Shown one piece after another: positions 6,899 through 14,897 of a DNA stretch of 40,659 bases; within the stretch, counting starts at the first letter, position 1, and every line of letters begins with the position of its first letter. The stretch spans positions 1-40,659 of the forward strand of contig URJE01000005.1 in NCBI GenBank assembly GCA_900547965.1. Direction: 5' to 3'. The notes below the pieces were generated by a model. The model made no database searches and was not told where the DNA came from. It worked only from the letters and a program-made list of their open reading frames with translations. Source of the stretch: an uncultured Eggerthella sp. GTDB taxonomy: Bacteria > Actinomycetota > Coriobacteriia > Coriobacteriales > Eggerthellaceae. A program made the translations under genes and the position numbers.

Positions 6899-8485
6899 AT
6901 GAGCATGAGCAAGGGAACCTATTCCTTCACCACTCCCATTTACTACGTTAACGCGGCCCCGCACTTGGGCACCGCCTACACCACTATCGCTGCCGATGCG
7001 GTTGCGCGTTATCAGCGCATGAATGGCTACGACGTTGCCTTCGTAACCGGCATGGACGAACATGGCCAGAAGGTTGCCGACACAGCAGCCGCCAAGGGTA
7101 TGACGCCTCAGGATTGGTGCGATTCCATGGAGCCCGCATTCCGCGATTGCTGGGATATGCTCGACATCACCTACACCGACTTTGTTCGCACCACCGAGCC
7201 TCGCCACGCTGAAACGGTGAAGAAATTCTGGCAGGATTTGTACGACAAGGGTTATTGCTACAAGGGTTCCTACGAGGGCTGGTATTGCGTTCATGAGGAA
7301 ACCTATTACAACGAAAGCGACCTTCTGAAGAACGACGAGGGCGAGTTTGTATGCCCCGACTGCAAACGTCCCGTTCAGAAAGCTGGCGGTGAAGAGAACT
7401 GGTTCTTCAAGCTTTCCGAATTCCAGGAACCGCTGCTGAAATTCTACGAGGAAAACCCTGATTTCATTCGTCCCGAAACCCGCAAGAATGAAATCGTTTC
7501 CTTCGTGAAGAGCGGTCTGAAAGACCTTTCCATTTCTCGCTCCACCTTCGACTGGGGCGTTCCGCTGCCTTTCGATGAAGGCCATGTAGCCTATGTTTGG
7601 GCTGACGCTCTGTTGGCGTATTTCACTGGCATCGGCTACGGCAGCGAAGAGCGCGCAGGCGAATTCGAACAGCGTTGGCCCATGCAGTATCACTTTGTCG
7701 GCAAAGACATTACGCGCTTCCACTGCGTAATCTGGCCTGCAATGCTGATGGCTGCCGGTTTGCCGGTCACCCACACGGTATTTGGCCACGGCTTCTTGCT
7801 TACCAAGGGCGAAAAGATGTCGAAGTCTAAGGGCAATGCGTTGAAGCCTGCAGACTTGGTTAAGGTCTTCGGCGTTGACGCATACCGCTACTACTTCCTT
7901 TCCGACGTTCAGTTCGGCCACGACGGCTCCATTTCCATTGAACGTATGGTTCAGGTGTACAACGCCGATCTTGCCAACACCTGGGGCAATCTGTGCAGCC
8001 GCGTGTTCAACATGACAAAGAAGTATTTCGAGGGCAAGGTTCCTGCTGCACCTGCTGGGGCCGAGGAAAACCCCCTGCGCGAAATCGCTGACGAGTTGTA
8101 CGCCGAATACGACAAGTGCATGGGCCAGGTCGATTTCACCAATGCTGCTGCCGCTGTTCAGAAGCTTGCCAGCCGTGTAAACCTGTACGTTGAAGATTCT
8201 GCACCGTGGAATCTGGCAAAGAGCGAAGAAACCGCTGATGAGCTTGCTACGGTTATCTATAACGCGCTGGAGGCTATCCGTATCATTGCGCTGTATATGG
8301 CTCCGTTTATGCCCAACACTTCCGCCGAGGTATTCGATCGTCTGGGCTTGGGTGACATCTTCGCAATCACCGATATCGAGGCTGCTACGGTATGGGGTCA
8401 GCTTGAGGCTGGTTCTGCCGTTGCTGTGGGCGATCCGCTGTATCCGCGTTTGGATGCTGATGCCATCGATCTTTCCATCGAGTAG
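6899..8485 (+). CDS. Methionine--tRNA ligase
   Basis: A 528-residue class I aminoacyl-tRNA synthetase that charges tRNA-Met. PIYYVNAAPHLGTAYTT (residues about 14-30) contains the HIGH-like PHLGT. KMSKSKGN stands at about residue 305. Between them lie the connective peptide with a CPDC knuckle (about residue 154), GWYCVHEETYY and FHCVIWPAMLMAAGLP. The C-terminal helical anticodon-binding domain follows (NLCSRVFNMT...MAPFMPNTS). It ends without the extra tRNA-binding domain found in longer MetG proteins. An ATG six bases downstream (6905) is an alternative start. It heads the metG-tatD-reductase-ksgA run. Confidence 0.97.
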   Translation: MSMSKGTYSFTTPIYYVNAAPHLGTAYTTIAADAVARYQRMNGYDVAFVTGMDEHGQKVADTAAAKGMTPQDWCDSMEPAFRDCWDMLDITYTDFVRTTEPRHAETVKKFWQDLYDKGYCYKGSYEGWYCVHEETYYNESDLLKNDEGEFVCPDCKRPVQKAGGEENWFFKLSEFQEPLLKFYEENPDFIRPETRKNEIVSFVKSGLKDLSISRSTFDWGVPLPFDEGHVAYVWADALLAYFTGIGYGSEERAGEFEQRWPMQYHFVGKDITRFHCVIWPAMLMAAGLPVTHTVFGHGFLLTKGEKMSKSKGNALKPADLVKVFGVDAYRYYFLSDVQFGHDGSISIERMVQVYNADLANTWGNLCSRVFNMTKKYFEGKVPAAPAGAEENPLREIADELYAEYDKCMGQVDFTNAAAAVQKLASRVNLYVEDSAPWNLAKSEETADELATVIYNALEAIRIIALYMAPFMPNTSAEVFDRLGLGDIFAITDIEAATVWGQLEAGSAVAVGDPLYPRLDADAIDLSIE

Positions 8486-8503
8486 TAGAAAACGGCCGTT
8501 ATC

Positions 8504-9502
8504 ATGACCGAAGAAACGCAATCGCTGAACGCCGCTTTTGTTGAAGAGGGGGCGTTCAGCGTTTCCTTTTTTCAGAAACGCAAGCATCACAAGTATCGTG
8601 AAATAGCTGCACCTGTTTTGCCGGGTATGGTTGCCGACACGCACGCACATCTGGAAATGTTAAAGAATCCAGCTGCTGAACTGGCGAAATGCGCATACCA
8701 TAACGTTCGCTTCGTGTGCGCTATGTGCGATCCTGCTGAAGACAGCCACACCACCTTCGACAATTTGGAAATGTGGCAGCAAGACGCCAAAGGCATCCTT
8801 GATGAAGCTGGCCTTGGATCTTACGAAGACGCTATTCCTCATCTTCGTATCGCTATGGGCGTACATCCCCATAACGCCAAATTGTGGGATATGCGCATGG
8901 AGCATACGCTGATGCAGCGTCTGGCGGATCCTCGTGTCTGTGCCTTGGGCGAAGTGGGCCTTGACTATCATTACGACCTTTCGCCTCGCGCCATGCAGCG
9001 CGGGGTGTTCCGTCGCCAAGTGCAGCTTGCAAAAATGGCGGGCCTTCCGCTTATCCTGCATATGCGCGAAGCCCATGAAGAGGGCTTGGCTATTTTGGAG
9101 GATGAGGGCTTCCCGAGCAATGGGGTATTGCTGCATTGCTTCAACTTGGACGAGGAGTCGCTTGCTCCATGGGCGGAACATGGTTGCTACATTGCATATG
9201 GTGGTCCCATCACCTTCAAAAAGGCCGATGAGGTGCGCTCTGGCGCAACCAAGGTTGCCCGAAGCCTTCTTCTTACTGAGACAGACAGTCCTTATATGAC
9301 CCCTGAACCTATGCGCGGTATCGATTGCGGTCCTGCTCATGTGGTGTTCACGGCTGCAAAGATCTTAGAGGTTTTGGGTGCTGAAACGCAGGCTGAACAG
9401 GTAGAACTGTTGGGTCAAATGTACGAAAACGCGCTCGCTCTGCTTGATCGTCGGCCTACGCAGTGGCAACGCGCGAATGCCGATGTTCTGACGGGGGCTT
9501 AA
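8504..9502 (+). CDS. TatD family metal-dependent deoxyribonuclease
   Basis: A 332-residue TIM-barrel hydrolase of the TatD/YabD family, metal-dependent nucleases. Family residues are visible in order: DTHAHLE (two metal-binding His, about residue 45), GEVGLDYHYD (metal-bridging Glu), LPLILHMREAH, LLHCFN and TETDSPYMTPEP (the late Asp). The barrel is complete. An N-terminal stretch of about 40 residues before the first strand is longer than in most members. The gene follows metG by 18 bp and directly abuts the reductase gene, consistent with one operon. The metG-tatD-ksgA neighbourhood is a conserved arrangement in Gram-positive bacteria. Confidence 0.93.
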   Translation: MTEETQSLNAAFVEEGAFSVSFFQKRKHHKYREIAAPVLPGMVADTHAHLEMLKNPAAELAKCAYHNVRFVCAMCDPAEDSHTTFDNLEMWQQDAKGILDEAGLGSYEDAIPHLRIAMGVHPHNAKLWDMRMEHTLMQRLADPRVCALGEVGLDYHYDLSPRAMQRGVFRRQVQLAKMAGLPLILHMREAHEEGLAILEDEGFPSNGVLLHCFNLDEESLAPWAEHGCYIAYGGPITFKKADEVRSGATKVARSLLLTETDSPYMTPEPMRGIDCGPAHVVFTAAKILEVLGAETQAEQVELLGQMYENALALLDRRPTQWQRANADVLTGA

Positions 9503-10048
9503 ATGGGCACGTGGGTTGTGATAAACGGCTCTCCTCGTTTGAATGGCAAATGCGCGCGCCTTATTCGCATGCTGAAGATGTCTATCGAGCAGAGTCATCC
9601 TGAAGTGAGCCTTGTCGAGTACGAGGTGGGTCGCATGGATGTTTCGGGATGCAATGGCTGCGAGTTCTGCAAGACCAACGAAGAGTGCATCATCGAAGAC
9701 GATATGATGCAATTCATCGATGACCTGAACAAGGCGGAGCGAGTATTTTTGGTGGCGCCCATCTACTTTGCGGGCGCCCCTTCGCAGTTAAAGGCCGTGT
9801 TGGATAGGCTGCAGCCGTTCTTTTGGTCCTACCTGGATCGAAAAAAAGCAGGGGAGCCTCTGCCGGCTAAGCGTCCTTTGTCGTTGTTCGTGGTGGGCGA
9901 TGGCGGCGATCCGCATGGATACGAACCCCTGGTTGCCAGCGTTCGCTCATCTATGGCCCTTGCCGGTTTTGCTCTTGAAGAAACAGTTCCACTGATTGGG
10001 GTTAATCGCCTCAATCGTGAGCACTTGGGAAAGTGGGGTGTTGCCTGA
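9503..10048 (+). CDS. Flavodoxin-fold NAD(P)H-dependent FMN reductase
   Basis: A 181-residue flavodoxin-like protein of the NADPH-dependent FMN reductase / iron-sulfur flavoprotein group. The N-terminal INGSPRLNGKCARLI is the FMN phosphate-binding loop. The compact cysteine motif GCNGCEFCKTNEECI (about residues 49-63) is shared with iron-sulfur flavoproteins and related oxidoreductases. APIYFAGAPSQLKAVLDR (about residues 85-102) is the second FMN loop. Its ATG follows the tatD stop immediately, and its stop overlaps the ksgA start (TGATG). In Bacillus the ribonuclease M5 gene stands at this place, so the reductase occupies an unexpected slot. The electron acceptor is not known. Confidence 0.85.
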   Translation: MGTWVVINGSPRLNGKCARLIRMLKMSIEQSHPEVSLVEYEVGRMDVSGCNGCEFCKTNEECIIEDDMMQFIDDLNKAERVFLVAPIYFAGAPSQLKAVLDRLQPFFWSYLDRKKAGEPLPAKRPLSLFVVGDGGDPHGYEPLVASVRSSMALAGFALEETVPLIGVNRLNREHLGKWGVA

Positions 10049-10926
10049 TGGGCAAGCTTTCATATTTGGCAAGCGTGGCAGAAACGCGCGCTGTTCTTGA
10101 ATCCCATGGTCTTATGACGAAGAAGGCGTTGGGGCAGCATTTTCTCATCAACGATGGCATCGTGCAGCACATTTGCGATTTGGCCGAGTTGGGTCCTGAA
10201 GACAAAGTCTTGGAGGTCGGCCCTGGTATTGGGACGCTTACTGTTGCCTTGCTGCAGCGTGCGGGTCAGGTTGCCTCTATCGAAATGGATACCGATCTGC
10301 CGGCTGTTTTGGCAGAAACCTGTGCCGAATGGGCTGATAGATTCACCCTTATTCAGGGTGATGCCTTGGCGGTAAATCCCGATCAGGTTCCCTTTGCTCC
10401 TACTAAACTTGCGGCGAACTTGCCCTATGCGGTTGCTGCTACCATCGTGCTCGATTTCTTTGAGCGCTATGAATCGCTCCAGAGCCAGACCGTAATGGTC
10501 CAGGCGGAAGTCGCCGATCGCATGTGCGCAAAAATCGGCACGAAGAACTATGGCGCCTACACCGTGAAGTTGGGTCTTCTTGCCGAATACCATGGTCGCT
10601 TTGCTGTTTCTGAGGGTAATTTCTTTCCGCCTCCGCGCGTAAAAAGCGCCGTCATTCGTTTTGATCGCAGGGCGGAGCAGCTGCCTGAAGAATTGCGTCA
10701 CGCCGCTATGGTAATGGCGGACGCCTCCTTCGCTAACCGTCGAAAAACCATTGCGAACTCCCTGAAGATGTACTTCTCGAATCTGCAAACCTACGATGAG
10801 CGCATGTTGGCATCCATTCCTGAAACTCTCGAACGAGCGGGTGTTTCCGCAAAGGCTCGCGGCGAATCGCTCGAACGCGAAACCTTTATTGAACTGGGTC
10901 GTGCATACTTGGCAATGCATGAATAG
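10048..10926 (+). CDS. ksgA: 16S rRNA dimethyladenosine transferase
   Basis: A 292-residue RsmA/KsgA enzyme that dimethylates the two adjacent adenines of the 3'-terminal hairpin of 16S rRNA during small-subunit assembly. Visible marks are KKALGQHFLIND (residues about 25-36), the SAM-binding LEVGPGIGTLT (about residue 55), the catalytic NLPY (about residue 126), the FFPPPRVKSAVI segment (about residue 193), and the C-terminal helical domain. The ATG at 10048 overlaps the preceding stop by one base; a GTG 15 bases upstream in frame is less likely. A hairpin terminator follows. Confidence 0.96.
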   Translation: MGKLSYLASVAETRAVLESHGLMTKKALGQHFLINDGIVQHICDLAELGPEDKVLEVGPGIGTLTVALLQRAGQVASIEMDTDLPAVLAETCAEWADRFTLIQGDALAVNPDQVPFAPTKLAANLPYAVAATIVLDFFERYESLQSQTVMVQAEVADRMCAKIGTKNYGAYTVKLGLLAEYHGRFAVSEGNFFPPPRVKSAVIRFDRRAEQLPEELRHAAMVMADASFANRRKTIANSLKMYFSNLQTYDERMLASIPETLERAGVSAKARGESLERETFIELGRAYLAMHE

Positions 10927-10930
10927 CGTA

Positions 10931-10970
10931 AAGGGCACGGGGTGTTGCATCTCGTGCCCTTCCGTTGTTT
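10931..10970 (+). terminator. Intrinsic terminator after ksgA
   Basis: AAGGGCACG (10931-10939) pairs with CGTGCCCTT (10953-10961). The tail is only moderately T-rich (CCGTTGTTT), so efficiency may be modest. Confidence 0.65.
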
Positions 10971-11056
10971 CCTGATGTTTTCCTTGCAAGCTGGGATCCA
11001 TATGCGATGCAACGGTTCTGTCGTTGCCGCTGCTTTTAATTAAAGAAAGGAACCCA

Positions 11057-12841
11057 ATGGCTAACGCCAAGTCTTCTTTGACGCGCAGGACGCTTCATTA
11101 CTACTGGCAGGTGACGCGCAGGCACAAGGGGCTGTTTGCGGCGCTGATGGCATCTACGTTTGCCTTTGTTGCTCTGCTGAGCTACGGCAATCCGTACGTC
11201 ATGAGCCTGATTGTCGACCAGGTGAGCGCTCAACCTGTTGAAGCGGATCAAGTGTTTGCTGTGTTTGGGCCCTATATTGCGGCTCTTATTTTGATCAACG
11301 TATTTGGCCAAGCTGCCAGCAAGCTGCAGGATTACACCATGTACAAGCTGGAAATTGCCGCCTCGTACGATTTGGCAACTATGAGCTTTGACGCTTTGTG
11401 CAATCAGAGCATGTCGTTTCACTCGAATCGCTTCGGTGGCACGCTTGTTAGCCAAACCACGAAGTTCATGAGCGCATACCAGCAGCTGATCGAAACTGTC
11501 ATGTTTCCTTTCCTGCCGGTAATCTGTTCGGTGATATTCACATGTGGAATTCTTCTTCCGCGTGTTCCTCTGTACGTTGCCATCCTGATGGTGCTGTTGG
11601 CTGTTTACGCGACCATTTCCTATTACTTGTATAAGCGCATTCTTTCCCTGAACGAAAAGGCTGCAAGTGCACAGAATCAGCTTTCGGGCGAGTTGTCGGA
11701 TTCGGTAGCTAATATTCTGGCGGTAAAAACATATGGCCGCGAAGACTACGAGCGTGGACTGTTCGATAACGCGAACAGGGAAGTGGTGGCGCGCGATTCG
11801 AAACGCATGTGGGCATCGCTTACGCGCGGCATCATTACTGCCTGTATCACAGTGGTAATTATGTCGGTGGTAACTGTGTTTATCGCAGGGGGCAACGCGT
11901 GGTACGGCATAACTCCAGGTACTTTGGTTGTTATGTTTACCTATACGTATACCGTTACCAATCAGTTCAATTTCATCAACAACGGTCTTCAGCGCTTCAA
12001 TCGTGCTTTTGGTGACGCAAGCGGCATGACTGCCATTCTTGATGAACCTCGTTTGGTGGCAGACAGGCCTGGTGCGCCTGATTTGAAGGTGAGCCATGGC
12101 GCCATCGACTTTCAGGGGATTGACTTCTTCTACACTGATGGCAATGCGAAGACGCAGGTATTTGATAAGTTCGAGCTTCATATTCCTGCAGGTCAGCGCG
12201 TTGGCTTGGTTGGCATGAGCGGTGCAGGGAAAACAACGCTCACAAAACTCTTGCTTCGCCTTTCCGATATTCAAGAAGGGCAGATTCTTATTGATGGGCA
12301 AAACATAGCCGATACCACCCAGCAATCGTTGCGTCGTCAAATTGCCTATGTGCCTCAAGAGGCTCTGCTGTTCCACCGCTCAATTGCCGAGAATATTTCG
12401 TATGGCAAACCTGATGCCAGCATGGATCAAATTCGAAGAGCAGCCAAACAGGCCAATGCTCTTGAGTTTATTGAGAAGCTTCCGCAGGGATTCGACACTA
12501 TTACGGGAGAACGCGGTGTCAAGCTTTCCGGCGGCCAGCGTCAGCGCATCGCTATTGCGCGCGCTCTCTTAGCCGACTGTCCAGTGCTGGTGCTCGATGA
12601 AGCAACAAGTGCGCTCGATTCTGAAAGCGAGAAGCTGGTGCAAGATGCTTTAGCTACCCTTATGGAGGGTCGTACGTGCATCGTTGTTGCTCACCGCCTT
12701 TCCACAGTGGCCAGTTTGGACAGGATTGTGGTGCTTGATGGAGGCAAGATCATCGAAGATGGTCCCCACGATGAATTGGTTTCCCAGGGTGGGGAGTATG
12801 CTCATCTGTGGAACCGCCAGACGGGAGCTTACTTGGAATAA
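11057..12841 (+). CDS. ABC transporter, fused permease and ATPase (exporter type)
   Basis: A 594-residue half-transporter of the multidrug/lipid exporter class, expected to work as a homo- or heterodimer in the membrane. The N-terminal 310 residues hold about six membrane helices. The nucleotide-binding domain follows: GMSGAGKTT Walker A (about residue 390), QEALLFHRS Q-loop, LSGGQRQRIAIARALL signature (about residue 490), LVLDEATSALD Walker B and AHRLS switch His. No second half-transporter gene is adjacent, which favours a homodimer. AAAGAAAGGA precedes the ATG at 11057; an upstream in-frame start is less likely. The substrate cannot be inferred. Confidence 0.93.
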   Translation: MANAKSSLTRRTLHYYWQVTRRHKGLFAALMASTFAFVALLSYGNPYVMSLIVDQVSAQPVEADQVFAVFGPYIAALILINVFGQAASKLQDYTMYKLEIAASYDLATMSFDALCNQSMSFHSNRFGGTLVSQTTKFMSAYQQLIETVMFPFLPVICSVIFTCGILLPRVPLYVAILMVLLAVYATISYYLYKRILSLNEKAASAQNQLSGELSDSVANILAVKTYGREDYERGLFDNANREVVARDSKRMWASLTRGIITACITVVIMSVVTVFIAGGNAWYGITPGTLVVMFTYTYTVTNQFNFINNGLQRFNRAFGDASGMTAILDEPRLVADRPGAPDLKVSHGAIDFQGIDFFYTDGNAKTQVFDKFELHIPAGQRVGLVGMSGAGKTTLTKLLLRLSDIQEGQILIDGQNIADTTQQSLRRQIAYVPQEALLFHRSIAENISYGKPDASMDQIRRAAKQANALEFIEKLPQGFDTITGERGVKLSGGQRQRIAIARALLADCPVLVLDEATSALDSESEKLVQDALATLMEGRTCIVVAHRLSTVASLDRIVVLDGGKIIEDGPHDELVSQGGEYAHLWNRQTGAYLE

Positions 12842-12889
12842 TGCTTCTATGGCTACAAGATGGAGATTGTCCCGTAGAAAAGTGACAGA

Positions 12890-12898
12890 TGATATACT
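12890..12898 (+). promoter_or_regulatory. Extended -10 promoter before veg
   Basis: TGA-TATACT forms an extended -10 box 43 bases before the veg start. No well-spaced -35 box is seen. Confidence 0.5.
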
Positions 12899-12940
12899 AG
12901 TTGAGTTTTATTGTGTCCAAAGTGGAAAGAACAACCTTAT

Positions 12941-13267
12941 ATGGATCTCGCAAAGCAAGCACAGATTATCGGCAACATCCATGACACGCTTAGCCAGTAT
13001 GTAGGCGAAAAACTTCGTGTTCGCGCTAACATGGGACGTTCGAAAATCGTTGAGAGCGAAGGCGTGCTCATGCAGGTGCATCCGCAGCTGTTTATCATGG
13101 AAGTAAAGCGCAAGCGTGGTGCTTCCGCTCGCCAGTCTTATCAGTATGTAGATGTTCTTACTGGTATGGTCGAGCTCAGCCAGGATGGCCAGCCTCTGTT
13201 TGGCAGCTTCATTGAAGAAGAGGCCACCGAAGAGCCCGTGGCAGTTGAGGCAAACGCCGAAGAATAA
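12941..13267 (+). CDS. veg: Veg family protein
   Basis: A 108-residue protein of the Veg family, small basic proteins of Gram-positive bacteria linked in Bacillus subtilis to biofilm-matrix gene expression and highly expressed in growth. The recognised core is IHDTLSQYVGEKLRVRANMGRSK, followed by VLMQVHPQLFIMEVKRKRG. An acidic tail (EEEATEEPVAVEANAEE) extends beyond the usual length of about 85. The position downstream of ksgA is the same as in Bacillus, which supports the call. It has its own promoter and is followed by a strong hairpin. The exact molecular role is unknown. Confidence 0.9.
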   Translation: MDLAKQAQIIGNIHDTLSQYVGEKLRVRANMGRSKIVESEGVLMQVHPQLFIMEVKRKRGASARQSYQYVDVLTGMVELSQDGQPLFGSFIEEEATEEPVAVEANAEE

Positions 13268-13290
13268 GGGCCTGAAAACCAAGCTAGAAT

Positions 13291-13324
13291 GTAGAGCCCG
13301 CTCAGTTATCTGAGTGGGCTCTAC
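13291..13324 (+). terminator. Strong hairpin after veg
   Basis: A 14-bp stem with one G-T pair (GTAGAGCCCGCTCA with TGAGTGGGCTCTAC) and a 6-nt loop. The position is right for a terminator, but no T-run follows, so it may instead stabilise the 3' end. Confidence 0.55.
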
Positions 13325-13626
13325 TACTATGCAGCGATGTCCTCGGATACCCATCGCCTTTACTATTACGGAGCTGCATGTGGATTATCTGTATCGCAGC
13401 AAGCGGATGGGGGCAACGATGCTGCTTGCGCATCGCTTCGAGGCGAAGCCCAAAATGCCCCGCGGATTAAATACGCCCGAAATGCACGTTCTGCCTATAA
13501 TCCTCGAACGATGGGGCGCGGCTGTCGGTTGGAGCGATTTGCACAGTGGTGGCCCGTACCGATCCCATTGGGATTAAGTTGCGGGCACGCTTTTCTGCCT
13601 ATAACCCTCAATATTGCATTTGAAAA
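13325..13626. other. Non-coding gap with a degenerate direct repeat
   Basis: No gene is supported. TTCTGCCTATAA(T/C)CCTC occurs at 13489-13505 and 13593-13609, and both are preceded by GGATTAA about 20-28 bases earlier, so a unit of about 40 bp is repeated imperfectly (about 13465-13505 and 13571-13609). Small hairpins (GCGATG/CATCGC at 13334-13357; GCTTCG/CGAAGC near 13440) are also present. A weaker relative of the repeat, in the other orientation, lies after galU at 16784-16806. Confidence 0.5.
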
Positions 13627-13659
13627 CAAAAAATCGCAAAGCAAATATGCTTTGCGATT
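13627..13659 (-). terminator. Intrinsic terminator of tRNA-Ala
   Basis: On the minus strand AATCGCAAAGC pairs with GCTTTGCGATT (13649-13659 with 13632-13642), followed by a run of T (plus-strand A-run from 13627). It lies 11 bases beyond the tRNA 3' end. A classic intrinsic terminator. Confidence 0.88.
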
Positions 13660-13670
13660 CGGTGCTTTGC

Positions 13671-13746
13671 TGGTGGAGATGATGGGGATCGAACCCACGA
13701 CCTCAACATTGCGAACGTTGCGCTCTCCCAACTGAGCTACATCCCC
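13671..13746 (-). tRNA. tRNA-Ala (anticodon CGC)
   Basis: Read on the minus strand, 76 nt fold as a complete tRNA. The acceptor stem is GGGGATG with CATCTCC, followed by encoded ACCA. The D-arm is GCTCAGTTGGGAGAGC. The anticodon loop TTCGCAA has CGC at its centre, reading the codon GCG. The T-arm contains GTTCGATCC. Base pair 3-70 is G-U, the main identity element for alanyl-tRNA synthetase, whose gene also lies in this window. CCA is encoded. Confidence 0.97.
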
Positions 13747-13759
13747 AGCGAGTATTGAT

Positions 13760-14713
13760 TTAACAGCAGACAACAGGCGATGTCAAGTTAGCGTTTTCGG
13801 GGTCGTCATAATGGTAGAAATTATGCGCAAAGCCGAACAGGAATTCAATGAAGTCGTTAGTTGCGGGGTTGAATCGTTTGCCCGCAAGCCTCAGCACACC
13901 GATGGGATGGATTGCCTGGGCTTCTGGCTCTTCGAGCGGGATGAGCTTAAGATTGTGGAACGGGTACAGCCCAGAAGAGTCGAGTGCCAAGCCTACCACG
14001 GGAGCGCGTGAAACGATGCCGCCTAGAATCACCTCATCGTCGGAATCTCGGTTCAGGCTCATCTTGCTAAGGTCGAGTCCGTGGTTTTCCAGAAAATTGC
14101 TAACTTCTGTGCCTACGATGATGTCTTCTCGGTAGGTATAGACCGGCATATCGGCAAGCTCGCTAACACTGATGCTGCTGCGGGAAGCGAATGGGTGGCC
14201 CTCATGGACGATGACAACCAACCTTTGGCGAAATAGCGGCGTGAACACGAAGCCATCGGCTTTAACTTCCGAAGTGATGGCGAGGTCGTTTTCACCGGCA
14301 TGGAGGTTTTCCAGCAATTCTTTTGTTGAGCCTTGATCGATCTTCAATTCAACAAGATTTCCGTGGGTGCGGCGATAGGCTAACACCGCTTCGGGGAGGA
14401 ATGCTGAGCGAACCGAATGAATTGCCCCAAGGCGCACTGTTCCAGACAGGCGCCCCCTGCGCTTTTCGAGTTCGCCGATTCCGTCCTCTAGGGCATCAAG
14501 CGATTTTTCGACATACTGGGCGAACAGGGCGCCATCATCGGTCAGCTTGACCGTTCGCCCGTCTTTCTCGAAGAGCTTCACGTCAAGTTCGTCTTCCAGG
14601 GCTGATATTGAATGGGAGAGCGTTGGCTGTGAAATAAACAGGTTGTGAGCCGCTTTGGTGTAGTGCTGTACCTGTGCCAACTCCCTGAAATAATGCAGGT
14701 GGGAAAGGTTCAT
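13760..14713 (-). CDS. LysR-family transcriptional regulator
   Basis: A 317-residue LysR-type regulator. The N-terminal helix-turn-helix is clear: LHYFRELAQVQHYTKAAHNL, then SQPTLSHSISALEDELDVKLF (residues about 6-50). The remaining 230 residues form the effector-binding domain, with LSGTVRLGAIHSV and LHAGENDLAI as its usual landmarks. It is divergent from an AEC-family permease gene, the common layout in which the LysR protein controls its own gene and the neighbour in response to the transported compound or a relative. A candidate operator lies in the shared intergenic region. The effector is not known, probably a small organic acid (inference from the AEC family). Confidence 0.93.
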   Translation of the reverse strand: MNLSHLHYFRELAQVQHYTKAAHNLFISQPTLSHSISALEDELDVKLFEKDGRTVKLTDDGALFAQYVEKSLDALEDGIGELEKRRGRLSGTVRLGAIHSVRSAFLPEAVLAYRRTHGNLVELKIDQGSTKELLENLHAGENDLAITSEVKADGFVFTPLFRQRLVVIVHEGHPFASRSSISVSELADMPVYTYREDIIVGTEVSNFLENHGLDLSKMSLNRDSDDEVILGGIVSRAPVVGLALDSSGLYPFHNLKLIPLEEPEAQAIHPIGVLRLAGKRFNPATNDFIEFLFGFAHNFYHYDDPENANLTSPVVCC

Positions 14714-14785
14714 CGGAATACCTCAGCTCAATTATTCGAATCTTGCATGATAAACAGTCTAAACCATGCAAAACCATACCTGCAA

Positions 14786-14820
14786 TAACCCTGAATTGGA
14801 CCTAAAACAATTGAGGGTTA
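14786..14820. promoter_or_regulatory. Candidate LysR operator between the divergent genes
   Basis: TAACCCTGAATTG (14786-14798) and CAATTGAGGGTTA (14808-14820) form a 13-bp inverted repeat with one mismatch and a 9-bp spacer. It lies about 75 bp from each start codon. Size and place fit a LysR-family site. Confidence 0.6.
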
Positions 14821-14897
14821 CGCCCTCGATTCCTATAGTTCTTTACGCATTAACGGTTGGGCCCTTAAATGGGCGCGCATGAAACAGCAAGGATGGC

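Noticed and set aside
13337..13735. A 132-codon plus-strand frame ending in MGIEPTTSTLRTLRSPN
   Set aside because: This ending is the well-known false protein produced by reading the complement of a tRNA gene. The frame crosses the terminator and tRNA-Ala on the other strand.
13495..13773. A minus-strand frame containing AGDVAQLGERNVRNVEVVGS
   Set aside because: It is the translation of the tRNA-Ala gene itself, another common false call.
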